NCBI GenBank assembly: GCA_003952965.2
Contig: CM025855.1
Coordinates: 772,840-836,839, forward strand
Length of the DNA: 64,000 nucleotides
Source: Morella rubra
Taxonomy: Eukaryota; Streptophyta; Magnoliopsida; Fagales; Myricaceae
Direction: 5' to 3'
Shown here: positions 38,471 to 53,034 of the stretch, piece after piece
Numbering within the stretch: position 1 is the stretch's first letter
Layout of the letters: every line of letters starts with the position of its first letter
The notes under the pieces: model-generated
Seen by the model: the letters and a program-made list of their open reading frames with translations, nothing else
Database searches by the model: none
What the model was told of the DNA's origin: nothing
Position numbers and translations under genes: made by a program

Positions 38471-40457
38471 GATGGACTTGAGTCACTGGCGAAGAAAAAA
38501 AATAAAAAAATGCGGGAAGCAGCAGGGACCTTGGATACATCGTAGAGTCGTAGACGTTTGATCTACAAGATCTCATCCAAAATCCTTATTGGCGTCCCAC
38601 GTCTTCCTAGCAAAACCAGAAGATCACGAGGCTTCCGTGGGAAACACATATAGTAATTCTCTTTGTTCAAAATATTATCATATAATATCAAAGTATAAAG
38701 GTAATTAATTAAAGCAGTAATAGCTAGCTATGCACGAAGTTAATTATTCCAACGTCGTTTGCTAGGTTTGACCAAAATAATTAATGCATCTCGGGCTTCC
38801 AATCGAGATCGGGTCGGAATAAAGTTTTGCACGTAGTTGGGTTTTTAAATTAAGTTTAACATAATAGTTAATAATTACCCATCTTGACCTAATATATAAG
38901 ACCTTACTGGATTAAGATTTTCCACAACTAACAGCTCATTTGATATAAAATTAAAAAAAAATTCACAATTTTTGTTTTCGAATTAAATAATTCAAATCTT
39001 ATGACCTCAATATATTTTGTGGTTTTGAGAATATCCTCAAATTTTCTTTGATATACTGAATATTTCCGATAGGAATAATTAATATTGTGAAATCTAGAGC
39101 AAATATAATAATTTGATAAAAATTGTTCAGACTTCAAGAACTGTATGTATCACGAGGATATCCTAATATGTCTGAAAAATATTGGCATTATATGGTATTT
39201 TTTTTTCTACGTGGCATTATATGGTATTTAACAGGCCAATTTTAATGGGTGATATAGTACGTGTCACCACAAAATAATTAATGGGTGATCGTCTTCCAAG
39301 CCTCTGCCTTGTCCTCCAAAATGACCAAGGAGAGAGGAAATTCTAGCAGGTAGACATTACTCGAATAGGATATCAGGCCTCTGCTATGGGCCAGTCCGTG
39401 CTCCGGAAGCAACACCATTTTCTTTAAGCGGGCCGTAGTAAAAGAGAGAAACTGACCCTCCCTCGCGAATGGTTTAGTGGGCCTTAACTGAAAAAACAGA
39501 AAAGCCCAAAAATTGGAAAAGACACCCAGGTCCTGAGACTAAAGTAAAAGAGAAAACAAAAATTGAAACTTCATTTTGGCATAAATATTAAATAATAGTT
39601 TAATCCCTGAAACATGGATATCCCCTCGGAGTTTCAATCGATTTCTCTGTTCATCATTTGCCTCAAATCGAAAAAGCACCGTTTATAAAAAAAAAATTTA
39701 AACTAGAAAAGCACTTAAAATTAACTCATTCTTTTAGAGATATAAACCCGTTTAGAGCATTCTTAGCAGGTTCTCTATTCTAACATTTTTATTAAAATAG
39801 AAAATCAATTTAACAAAAAAGTCAAAAAATACTATGTATCAGCTTATCTATTATAACAAATTTTAACAAAAAATTTTAACATGTGAACAGTAGTTCTCTA
39901 TTTTTAGAAAACTACTATTCACTTCACTATCTTAAAATATTAATATCTATCTTTTTCTTTCTTTTTTCTTTTCTTCTCTCACACTCTCCCTCTCTTTTAT
40001 TTTCTTTTTATTTATTTTTTCTTTTTTTCTCTCACGTTCTCCCTCTTTTTTTTTCTTTTCTTCCTCTAGATCTCACGTTCTCTCTCTTTTATTTTATTTT
40101 TTTCTTTTTCTTTTCTTCCTCTCATACCCTTAAAAATAAATATTTAAAAATATAAATGTTAGAGAAAGAATAAAGAAATTTTCAAAAAGTAATATTTAAA
40201 TAGAATAGTAAAAAATAGATAGTTAAAATAGAGAAGCTGCTGGGAGTGTTTTTAAAAAGTTGATAGTTAAAATAAAGAAGTGTACTTTTCAATTAAAATA
40301 AAAAATCAAATTTAAAAAAGCTGCTACAAATACTCTTACAAAATGTAATTAAGGCTCTTTTATTTTATTTTATTTATTTTGGGCTTAAAGCCATACAAGG
40401 ATATTCCACTACTACAGCCATCAGCTTTTCAACCAGCCTAAGCATAGCTAGCTGAGC
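38471..40457. repeat. Left flank of chitinase unit 1, near-identical to unit 3
   Basis: 38590-39640 is nearly identical to 58350-59400, including a duplicated tggcattatatggtattt and a gtcctccaaaatgaccaagg block. Unit 2 (50660-51650) is related but more different. 40400-40457 is the immediate 3' flank of the A-type gene (cactactacagccatcagct). No gene apart from the chitinase is seen. Confidence 0.75.
39751..40340. mobile_element. TIR element of about 590 bp, present in unit 1 only
   Basis: The left end tagagcattcttagcaggtt and the reverse complement of the right end (taagagtatttgtagcagct) are inverted repeats. Further inverted segments (ctctattctaacatttttat and ttaaaatagagaagctgctg) lie inside. 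The same location in units 2 and 3 (51760, 59510) lacks it, so it inserted after the units separated or was lost from them. The interior is a long pyrimidine-rich tract (39945-40130) with only a low-complexity ORF. Confidence 0.55.
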
Positions 40458-41375
<918 letters not shown>

Positions 41376-41419
41376 CTAAACTTCCTTTTCTTTGGTGTGT
41401 TATGCGTTAAGGAAACGGT

Positions 41420-41431
41420 TCTTTTATAGGG
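41420..41431 (-). promoter_or_regulatory. TATA box of chitinase 3
   Basis: The minus strand reads ccctataaaaga about 65 bp upstream of the ATG at 41357. The same block recurs upstream of the other A-type genes at 53.02 and 60.58 kb. Confidence 0.65.
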
Positions 41432-43190
41432 CACAGTGGCACCTGGGATTTGAAATTCGACCAATTCTAATGGGTCCTTTTCTAGGGCACAGTGGCCCCT
41501 AAGATTTGAAATTCATTCCAATGACTGTTTTGTTAGAAATCAAACTATTTCAAGTATATAAAAAATGTGAACTACGACAAAGTACTTTATAAGTAATCAA
41601 TCAGAGCGTGTTACGTGTATAACGTGGTGGGTACTTAAGCTATGAGATCCTTAATTCTCGAGATCATGTCGGAGTCAAAAGGGAGCTGCCCCCTGTTTGG
41701 ATAATATTATTAGTTGTTACAGTTCCGTGTATAACACAGCTTCCAAATTTCATATTCCTAACGATGGAGGAGGACCAGTTCTACGCAGAGTAACAAATTA
41801 TGAATACGTGCGTATAATATAATTGGCATTTAATGTAGAAACCATAGAAGCTCTTGATACCATTGGACATGCAGGTACGAAGTTTCAAAGTTTCACAACT
41901 AAATTATTGCATCCTTATCACTTTGGGTTGCGGGTTTTTTAATTTTTAACGAAATCATCACATGATCTTCACTCAATGGGATATTACCCAATGCTTCACG
42001 GCGTAATTTGGCCTATTTAGTTGATTTTTGTTTTTCTTTTTTATAACAGGCCTATTTAGTTGTTTTGATGGCGACTAGAAAAGCCTTCCTGCCCTCCGCG
42101 TTTCCCATGAAATGACTGCCAGTGGGCAGCTGAGAATCTGAATATTCTCAACTTGCCAGGGCCTCTTGACTGATAGACTAGAGTTTCAACCTAGTCCGAT
42201 TGGGCAGTAGCCCATTGGCAATGGGCCAGTTTTTCGATAGATGTCACACCATGTCGAAACGGGCGTAATGAAGTGGGCAGTCGATGAAAAGCACTTTAAA
42301 ATTTCAGAAATTGATCATTTCAGTTTTGCACTTCCATAGTCCAAATAAATATTATTCGCAGATTCTTTTTCGCTAGCTTCTGTGTTTCATAGGAGCTTTC
42401 TAATATACAAACATACCTCAATGGCTCATTAATGTGTACATGTCAGATATAATATTAATTTAAAATTAATATTATATCTCGATTGTATTTGTATTAATCC
42501 CAAACTTGTTCAAGGAATAAAATCAAAGTTTTGTCTAAATTTCATTACCTGTTTTCATCCTAAATTGTATCTGCTCGATCGTTTAAGGAACGAAGCAATG
42601 GGAAATGAATATAGAGTAATCTAGATAACTTCAGTGTCTTGTAGGTGACAATCTGTAGCCATCAATTCTTACGCGGGGAAAGAAAGAAAAATTCTAGTTA
42701 ACACTTATCACGTTTCCACATTCTTGTCGGGATTTTCAGGAGACAAGTCAAGCATTCCCATCAGTCGAGCTAGAAGAGACATAATTCGTTGAACTTGTTC
42801 ATGCCACGTTACCCTTTAGTTTGCGTTTGAAAGCAGAGGCACTTTATCTAGATTGTAGGATATATCCAAAAATCACATTGATTTTTGGATGCTTTTAATA
42901 ATTTTCTCTGCAATGTTACATCAAATTAAATCATTGTACGATCATATAGGGTCAAGCAGTGAAACATCTAGGCCCCCAGTCGGGAAATGGATATATAGCG
43001 CCCCTTAGTAATCGGACTTTTGTTTTCTTCTTGAGCACATGCACTACTAGACATGATTAGACATTGAGTTAGTCATCAAATGTAATTGGACGTTTGTAAA
43101 GCTCAGCATAAAATGGCATATGCTCTTTTGGATGAGCATAATTAAGCAGCCGTACTAGGACTCTCAGAGGTTATGGTACTTTTCTATATA
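41432..43190. repeat. Upstream flank of A-type gene, unit 1
   Basis: Shared with 53035-54790 and 60590-62170 (for example gggatattacccaatg, gaagtgggcag, cttgttcaaggaataaaa, ggggaaagaaagaaaaattc). About 1.7 kb of upstream sequence is therefore part of the repeated unit. Contains the inverted pair aatattaatttaaaattaat near 42450. No gene is recognised. Confidence 0.65.
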
Positions 43191-43235
43191 TTCGAAGAAG
43201 CTTATATTTCTTCCTAATTGGTGCATAAGTTTTTG

Positions 43236-45200
43236 TCAGTTGTCATAGATGGCTTTCTTTTCCTCTTTGGTGTGACTTTCCCTATATTGGGTTCTTTTTT
43301 CTAAATTGACTGTTCTGACATGCATGAATTCATCTTCTTGCATTTTTATGTCGGGGGTAAATTTTTTCGTAATGGTGAGTAATTGATCAGAATTTACTGG
43401 TTCAAAGTCTGATGTTTTGATATTCAGGGTTAAAGCTTTTAACAAATGTTTATCACTTAAACTAAGTGTGAAATCTGGAAAGCAGTCAAAACGAATTGAT
43501 CCATTATGGAGACTTGACTCTCTCATGCCTAAGCTCAGCATAAACTTGTACTAATCCTATATGAAAGTAGTTAAAACCTTTATCCTTGTGTTTCTTCATG
43601 ATTGATGAAGAGAATAACTGGCATTTTTCTTGAGTTTTACTAATGGCATAGACTTGTCCTATAATTTTGACACGATAATTACCAGTGAAGGATAGAGGAG
43701 AAAAACTCGACTTGGAGTAAATCTTATTTACTGGGACTTTGGGGATATTCTAATTGTAAAACCTCGTCCCGAAAAAAGTATTAAGTGAGTAATTTGAATT
43801 TTAAACAAAGAGATAGACTTAATCCTATTTCTGATTTTTGGATAGAGGTTGAATTGTATTTTTGAATTTAAAGTTGCAGAGATGGGGATGTGATCTATAT
43901 TTGAATTTAAAGGTTTGATTTGATCATAGGTTTGAATTTAAAGGTTAAAATATGGATAAATATTACTTTTATGTTTGAATTTGAAAGATATGGATAAGGA
44001 TCCTGGATGATATGTTTGAATTTGAAAGATATGGATAAGGATCTTATATTTGAATTTAAAAGTGATGGATAGAGATATGTTGAATTTTAAAAGTTGAAGA
44101 GATCAAGGTTAATAAATGGTCGCAAAGAATATGTATATTGGAGACCAAAATTTGGATTGAGGTGGTGCTACTAGGTTTCGAGAGATTATTCGACAATTAT
44201 TAGAGAAGATTTAAAGATTGGTTAAGCCTTTCAGGTAAGTGGTTCTTCAATGAGATTTTTAAACGTGCACCGTAGTTTATATGATTTTTGATGTACTATT
44301 TGGGGAATTGAACAAATTTTGGGTAAAAAGTGACTGTCGAGATTTCGTGAAACTCAATTGAAATATTTATAACTGTTTTGGTGAGCATATTGTGAAAATT
44401 GTCTGGTATTATATTTCTGTGGTCTGTGTGGCCAATTTGATACACCTCGTGGTGGTTGGAGGTCTTTGTCCTGTGTGAATTGAGGTCTTTGTGACCTGTG
44501 TGACCATTGATTTGTGACCCTGTGTGACCATTGAGGTCTGTGTCCCTATATTGCGTGGCCTTGGATATTTTTGTTACAAACTTGTATTTTGGTTTTGGTA
44601 TGGCTCATGGTGTTTTATTTTGGATTTCAGTTATTGTGAGAAATTTTTTTTTTTTCCAACCCCATTGATTTGCTACTTACTGAGCTAGTCGTAGCTCATC
44701 ACTTATTCTCATATTTTTCATAGTTGGAGGAATTAGAGAAGTTCAAGGAGTTTCAGATAGATTTGTGCTTCAGAGACATGTCTTGCAAAGGTACTTTTGG
44801 AGATTTATTTTGGTGAATTCGATATTGTATTTTTTTTGGGAGATCTTCATTGATATTGGAAATATTGGATATGCTAATGTAAATTTTAGGTTTGGATTGA
44901 TATTTTTGGGCTTTTTGTGTTTTATGAATATTTTTTTACTGAGGTTGTACAAATTAGTTTTGAAATATTGGGGCCTAGATAAATTATTAACCATGGTGAA
45001 AAAGTCCTATTTTATATGAAAATCTTTCCGTTTGGAGTTTGGGCCCGGGGCGTTATACCAATCTTGTAAGTCTGTGCTTACTCGAGAGATATTGTATTCT
45101 TGTTCATTAACGATTTCTAGAATGGAAGGTATAGATGACTTGGAAGCAGAGTACCTAGAACTCGTAGAAGAGTAAGATCTAAACGTTCCTCTCATTTTTC
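43236..45200 (-). mobile_element. Endogenous pararetrovirus fossil (Caulimoviridae-like), unit 1, with a solo LTR inside
   Basis: Minus-strand ORF fragments resemble the N-terminal and movement-protein region of plant pararetroviruses of the Caulimoviridae, perhaps Florendovirus. Recognisable stretches are ESSLHNGSIRFDCFPDFTLS and LSDKHLLKALTLNI. The N-terminal part, SASKSSIPSILEIVNEQEYN, lies on the far side of the inserted LTR. It is broken and partial; no reverse transcriptase region is seen in this window. Copies at the same place in units 2 and 3 show that it was already here before those units duplicated. Family assignment is from memory of the protein family. Confidence 0.6.
43755..45057. 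mobile_element. Solo LTR of an LTR retrotransposon inserted in the pararetrovirus fossil
   Basis: A 1.3-kb block absent from units 2 and 3, which are continuous at this point. It starts tgtaaaacctcgtcccg and ends gggcccggggcgttata. The outer bases form the imperfect inverted TGTAA..C...CCCG repeat typical of a Ty3/gypsy group with tgtaacgcccc ends. The 5 bases before it (ctaat, 43750-43754) and after it (ccaat, 45058-45062) match at four of five positions, as a slightly aged target duplication would. No internal retrotransposon region is present. Confidence 0.7.
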
Positions 45201-45509
45201 AACTTTCTGATTCTTGTTGCACACCTAAATCAGTTCTAATCAGGAGATCTACTATGTCAATACTTTCTCTGTGTCTGCTAATTTGTGACTTAACTGTACT
45301 TGAACCACGGTGCTCCAGATGAGATCAAGTGCATACAATAGAGACTACTTCTCATAGAAGTATTCATTACAAGGCATAGGTATAGGGCAAAACCTTATTT
45401 AGAGGCAAGTTGCCATAAGACCACATGTTACAATCCATACATAGAGAAAAGCCTATCTATGGGTAACTTATTCACCAGGGCATATTTTGGTTGGGTTTAA
45501 GGCGGTGAC
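45201..45509. other. 3' flank of chitinase 4
   Basis: Conserved in all three units (compare 55960-56272 and 63310-63611), with aagttgccataag, tacatagagaaaagcctatct and ttattcaccagggcatat. Contains the 3' UTR of the B-type gene; no other gene. Confidence 0.6.
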
Positions 45510-46412
<903 letters not shown>

Positions 46413-46427
46413 TTATAACTTTTGCTT

Positions 46428-46458
46428 GGTCTTCGCGAAGCGAGTGCAATTTATAGGT
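46428..46458 (-). promoter_or_regulatory. Core promoter of chitinase 4: TATA box and CTTCGCGAAG palindrome
   Basis: The minus strand reads cacctataaattgc (TATA box, 46448-46457) about 50 bp upstream of the ATG. Just downstream lies a perfect 10-bp palindrome, cttcgcgaag (46431-46440). The B gene at 56.3 kb has the same layout with the palindrome extended to 12 bp; A-type genes do not show it. Confidence 0.6.
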
Positions 46459-47780
46459 GCTTGGCTCATGTGTGACCAAAAGTCTAGGGAAGAAATGTAT
46501 GACAGTGTCGTGCCTTGCAAGTAACAAATTGTACGTTGATATTCATGCATTCTGAAAATAAGGTAAAACTAGAAAGACACATTCTAACGACTTCTAGTCC
46601 GAAATTCACTGAACAATTATAACATATAATGATCTCATCAGTGAATTTATAAACATGAAGCCAGCATTGTATGACCGATCATAGTAAAGTCATACATCCA
46701 GACCTAGTACGTGGCAAACAGACACCGCCAAATCATCACATGAATAATTGCAAGTTTGTCTAGCTTCCTGGCATATGCGATCTATGACGGGACATAAATT
46801 TCCAACTCTCTTCTAGAAGATGCCAATATGCTGACTGATTATGTGGTCCTTTTTTATTATCAGCATAATGTGGACGGTAATCTTCCTCCCTCTAATTAGT
46901 TCCACTTTTCCATGCATGTGTTGAATCCGAGACGTATCCTTGTCAAGGAAGAAAGTTGCCAATTGGTTGCAAGGACGAGTGAGACTTATCTTTAGATTTA
47001 GCAGACGAGTACGACGACTTTGAAGCTTTGGATAATGCTTATCTTTTGAAAAGTTTATTGTTTTGTTACTCTAAGGGCAACATCAATCTAGGATCCTTTG
47101 AAGTGTGAAATTACAGTGAAATTTTTAACAAACAAACAGAACAGGGCAATATATATTGGCCAAGAAGAAAGCCGATAAGATTAGTACCCAAATATGTTTG
47201 TATATTATGTCGTCCTATTGGCCAAGAAGAAAATCATGTTTGACCACCAAAGAGTATTGACATCCATCATCTTGATCAGGGCAATATATATTGGCAGAAT
47301 ATTAAAATCAGTGTTTAGTTAAAGCTTCATAGAGAGTATTGTTTCTCTTTTATAATCTCAAAGGCGTGCAAGGTGCATGTTAATTACAATGAAAATTTAT
47401 CATCAGACATATACACACACACACCCACCCACAAGGTACTACTCTTGAAAAGCTTTGTGGGCTAGCTATTACAAATTATAATTTCTTCACGAAGGAGCTA
47501 AATCACTCGTATCAGACCAGCTAGCCCACCCATGAATTTGGAGAATGGAAATTATGAACATATTTATTTGTGGTTGACTATCACTCTATTCTCAAGTATG
47601 TTCACCATTACTTGCTTTACTCAAATTGTGATCGTTGTCCATCCCTCGGCTTTCTCACCAAAGATAATGATAATTTTCACTGGATTACTTCTGAGTGCTT
47701 TGAACAACTTCGAAGACACCAACCATAATTTATCCAATTAGGTTTAAATAAAGCAGATGAGAAAAAGCTAGCTATACCAA
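46459..47780. other. Upstream flank of B-type gene, unit 1
   Basis: 46459-47060 matches 57222-57815 of unit 2. Beyond 47060 the sequence is specific to unit 1. It holds a 19-bp direct repeat (cagggcaatatatattggc at 47143 and 47277) and an acacacacacccaccc microsatellite near 47411. An open frame on the plus strand at 47532-47741 (69 codons) resembles nothing I recognise and I do not call it a gene. Confidence 0.5.
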
Positions 47781-48185
47781 TTATCTAGAGGATACCCGAG
47801 GCCCTGATTGAATTTGAGGAGGGCTTCTCTTTCTTTTGCTTTGCATCTAACCTTAGAGTTATGCAAATTTAGACCAGATCGAAGTGTCGTTCCAATGTAG
47901 AGGAGTTCGCGTATAAGCAGAAACTCAGCATAATTGCCTCTCATTATTTGAGTTAGTGGTAAGATATGAACGGGAGACTAGTTTTACTTGGTCAAGTGAA
48001 ATGCGCGGTTCATGTTTATATAGGTGGAAGGATTTGACCGACGTCCTCTGTGCCTGGGTGGTGCGTGGGTTGTGAATTCCCAAACGGGTCAGATCTAGTT
48101 TCGGTCGTTGGTAGAGAGAAGAATGGAGGGATTTGGCTTTCTTGGAGATAACGCCCACTTTGCCATTCATTTAGAATCTTGGCTA
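47781..48185 (-). pseudogene. LRR receptor-like protein 5' fragment, copy 3 (inside the chitinase array)
   Basis: Minus-strand sequence matches the start of copies 1 and 2: the signal segment near 47940-47900, then the EREALLKFNQGLGYPLD-type LRRNT cap, ending at about 47781 without any LRR. The leader part (attgcctctcattatttgag, tatataggtgga) follows copy 1, while the segment from 48230 (gtcccatgtgatgtgagcac) follows copy 2, so the fragment is a mosaic. It is the left end of a segment copied from the left of this window. Confidence 0.8.
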
Positions 48186-48884
48186 CTAATCGGTCCACAC
48201 TTTGCCAATAAATATGCAACCTAATTTGCGTCTTGTAAGTCCCATGTGATGTGAGCACGGTTGACGTGGAAATTAGTAGCTAATTTGGGTCCCAAAACAA
48301 ACACACTAATTTTTCTATTTTGGTTGGAAACAAACGATTTTTTCTAATAAAATAAAACATATAAGAAAGAATGTTGTGCTTGTTTCCCACCCCGTGTTCA
48401 ATACGTCGAACAAGAGATGTAGAAAAGTTGGATCAATATAAGAAGAAATATTGTGGTATAGTTTCCCACCCCGTGTTCAAAAAGAAAAAGTAGCACCGGA
48501 GAAGAAAACGAGTGGAATGATTGATATCTCAAAGTTTTCTTAGAGTACACGTTAGAAAGAAAAAGATATTCAAAGGCATAAGATTATACTGTGCGAGTCC
48601 CAAGAAACGAAGAAAAGAGGGAGTTTTTAATTGTTGATAGATCACTCACAGTACACTGCATGATATCGCCGCGCTGAGATCGATATAGCAGAACGGGTAA
48701 GATTCATATTAAACCTTGCTGAAGAATCCCAAACAACTAATTATGTTAAACGAGACCCAATGCCTAATTATGGCCCCCAAAACAGTATGCAACCGACAAA
48801 AGATGGGATTTTACCCAATTCCACATTGTTCTGCCTGGGTGGAGAACCTGATATGTTTGAGACAATATCACATAAACCGACAAA

Positions 48885-50354
48885 GTTCATGAAGAAGCAT
48901 ACTGTTCCATAACACCCTCCGTTGCTCCATTTCCAAAATCATTTGCAATTGCCGCCTGTACCGAGATGGCTGAGGTTGAGACCTTCTCATATTTTGACTG
49001 AAGAAGGGGCCTTTTAGTTTTCCGAATAGAGGGAGGGTAACAAGCAGGCTTAACATGCTGGTCCTCTAGTTAAAATAACGCAGTTATGAAATTATGGCAA
49101 GCGAAAAATCACTTTGTGCCTTCAAACTATCAAAATAATCTAAAGCATAAATCTCAATTATCATTTTTGACAAATTGAGTTCTAGAACTATCAAATTTCA
49201 TCAATTTACCCTCTTAAAAAATCAAACCATCAAAGGCGTGTCACGTATTTTATAAATAAGCCATTTGATACAGTTTTAACCATCATATTTTATTTCAGTG
49301 TGTAAATTAATTAAATTTGAAAATTTTTAGGCTTAACATTTAAAAAGTGATAGTTATAAACTTTATTTGAGATTGCTTTGGGCACAAAGTGACTTTTCCC
49401 TTTATAACAATTATGTCAAGGGTAACCAGGGGTGGGGCATATCTGACATGTAAACACTAACAATATCCTAAAAGAATTCGTAATGATGTCCACGGATTTC
49501 GAAATAATCCAATGAAACTTTAGATCATTAAAAAATTTCAAAATTTTCACCCAATGTTTTCGTTTTAATAAAAATGCCTTCTTTGGTGCATTACCATAAG
49601 ATCGAGAACAATCATAAGATTTAGGGGATAAGTACGACATTGGGTATATCATGTTATTGCATCACCTGCCAATCTCAAATATCAGCCCAGAGAGAGATTT
49701 GAAAAGAAGTCATGTATGGAAGGCAAACTTGTACCCAATTAAAATAGACGTGATTGATTTCAACTTTCTACTTTAATCAAAAGTTGACGAAGGGAATTAC
49801 CCTATACTCCACGTGAACGTGATATTCCCTATTTATTAATGATAACAGTGTTTCATCATCAGAGTCATGTGCTGCGTCTCTAAAGGAGTCATTATGATTC
49901 TCATCCCTCAGATGCTGATTCGCTTCAAAGGTCTTATTGTGAGGAACACGTAGGCCGAGTTGCTTAAGTTTATGAGAAACTTGAACATTTTCTGCACCCA
50001 ATGGTTTAGCAATCATGTAGCTACATCTCTTATGCCCTTTGAATCTGTGTAGATCAAACAAAGACCAGAACATTTTTCGTTGAATAGAAAGATAACAGAA
50101 TCAGCATTAATTCTCAATAGCTTTTGAGTACTTATTAACAAAACGAGATTTAACCTAACATTGTAACCAGCAATTGAAGATTTAAGCTAATATTGCAACC
50201 AACAACCAGGCTAAGTAACACTCACTTCTCATATAGAGATCTGATCATAGTCTCTTGATCTTCACTGAAGGCCCGGACCCTTTTCCTTGTGTTCCTATAA
50301 GAAATACAAAACGAAATTAAAGAAACCAAAAAGCACTGCATGTACTAGAGACTT
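48885..50354 (-). pseudogene. TIMELESS pseudogene fragment (3' exons)
   Basis: Contains copies of exon 18 (DQHVKPACYPPSIRKTKRPL in one minus-strand frame), exon 17 (FKGHKRCSYMIAKPLGAENV) and exon 16, with their introns. The last coding exon (5764-6187 of the source) is deleted. Exon 17 has lost a 12-bp in-frame piece and its donor reads aatagggaat instead of aataggtaat. There is no upstream part of the gene. Non-functional by structure; sequence is still closely similar to the parent gene. Confidence 0.9.
49104..49403. mobile_element. Longer copy of the TIMELESS intron MITE
   Basis: Ends gcgaaaaatcactttgtgcc and, as reverse complement, gggaaaagtcactttgtgcc. It is orthologous to 7304-7506 but keeps about 100 bp more in the middle (caattatcatttttgacaaa ... 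caaaggcgtgtcacgtattt), so the intact element was present before the segment was copied. Confidence 0.7.
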
Positions 50355-50357
50355 TTG

Positions 50358-50389
<32 letters not shown>

Positions 50390-51880
50390 TAATAGATATC
50401 TTAATTATTTTAATCATGAGAGAATAGTTTGCAGGATATTCCCCTAAATTCCACAGGATGCCCCATAAATCTTAACGAAATGTTCATTATCCCTCTTTTA
50501 TATACAATCTAAGGTAGGGGAAAGGCCAGGACACTGGCGAAGTAAAAAAAAAAAAAAGACGGGAAGCAGCGGGGACATCGGATGCGTCATAGAGTCGTAG
50601 ACGATCGAAAAGATCTCATCCAAAATCTTTTTTTTTTCTTCTTTGTCGGCTTCCCACGTCTTCCTAGCTAAACAAGAAGATCATGAGGCTTCCGTGGGAA
50701 ACACATAGTAATTCTCTTTGTTCAAAATATTATCATATAATTTCAAAGTATAAAGGTAATTAATTAAAGCAGTAATAGTTAGTTATGCGCGAAGTTAATT
50801 ATTCCAACGTCGTTTGCTAGGTTTGACCAAAATAATTAATGCATCTCGGCCTTCCGGTCGAGACCGGGTCGGAATAAAGTTTGCACGTGGATGGGTTTTA
50901 AAATTAAGTTTAACATACTAGTTAATAATTGATCTTGACCTGATATATATGACCATACTGGATTAAGATTCTCCACAACTAACAGTTCATTTTATATAAA
51001 ATTAAGAAAAGAAAAATCGAAATTTTTGTTTTCGAATTAAATAATTCAAATCTTATGACCTCAATCTATTTTGTGGTTTTGAGAATATCCTTAAATTTTC
51101 TTCGATTTACTGAATACTTCCTATAGGAATAATTAATATAGTGAATCTAGAGTACTTACAATAATTTGATAAAAATTGTTCAAACTTTCAAGAAATGTAT
51201 CACGACGATATATATCCTAATATGTCTGAAAAATAATTGAAATTATACTAACAGGCCAATTTTAATGGGTAATATAGTACGTGTCACCACCGAATAATTA
51301 ATGGGTGATTGCCTTCCGAGCCTCTGCCTTGTCCTCCAAAATGACCAAGAAAAGTGGAAATTCTACTGGGTAGACTTTGGTCTAATAGGGTATCAGGCCT
51401 CCGCTATGGGCCAGTCTGTGCTCCGGAAGCAACACCATTCTCTTTAAGTGGGCCGTAGTAAAAGTAAACTGACCCTCCCTCGCGAATGGTTTAGTGGGCC
51501 TTAACTGAAAAACAATGGAAAGCCCAAAAATAGGAAAAGACACCCAGGTCCTGAGACTAAAATAAAAGAAAACAAAAATTGAAACTTCCTTTTGGCATAA
51601 ATAATAGTTTAATCCCTGAAACATGGATATCCCCTTGCAGTTTCAATCGATTTCTCTGTTCATTGTTTGCCTGAAAATCGAAAAAGCACCATTGCTAAAA
51701 AAATTTGTAGTCTAGAAAAACTTTTAAAATTAACTCATTCCTTTAAAGATATAAATAGCTGATAAGTTGTAACTGAGGCTCTTTTATTTTATTCATTTAT
51801 TTTGGGCTCAAAGTCATACAAGGATATTCCACTACTACAGCCATCAGCTTTTCAACCAGCCTAAGCATAGCTAGCTGAGC
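50355..51880. repeat. Left flank of chitinase unit 2
   Basis: Begins at the junction with the TIMELESS copy; an AAT microsatellite occupies 50362-50390. The rest follows 34409-35780, 38590-39650 and 58080-59510. Ends with the A-type 3' flank (ctactacagccatcagcttt). No gene seen. Confidence 0.7.
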
Positions 51881-52978
<1,098 letters not shown>

Positions 52979-53022
52979 CTAAACTTTCTTTTCTTTGGTG
53001 TGTTATGCGTTAAGGGAAGGGT

Positions 53023-53034
53023 ACTTTTATAGGG
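53023..53034 (-). promoter_or_regulatory. TATA box of chitinase 5
   Basis: The minus strand reads ccctataaaagt about 65-75 bp upstream of the ATG at 52960, in the same context as chitinase 3. The promoter looks undamaged. Confidence 0.65.

Larger units (their letters stand above)
47781..50354. repeat. Segmental duplication of the left window (receptor-like protein + TIMELESS 3' end)
   Basis: In the same order and orientation as 3.9-8.47 kb: receptor-like protein 5' fragment, spacer with tttcccaccccgtgttcaa, the cagaacgggtaagattcata block, and the TIMELESS 3' region. It ends at 50354 in ctgcatgtactagagactt (compare 8453-8477) and joins chitinase-unit sequence ttgcctgaa at once. Relative to the source it lacks the retroposon at 4.4-5.0 kb and the region 5685-7021. 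Confidence 0.9.

Noticed and set aside
39883-40155. 90-codon ORF rich in F, S and L
   Set aside because: It is a reading of a pyrimidine-rich low-complexity tract inside a TIR element.
47532-47741. 69-codon plus-strand ORF with hydrophobic segments
   Set aside because: Single copy in unit 1 only, no recognisable family and no supporting signals.
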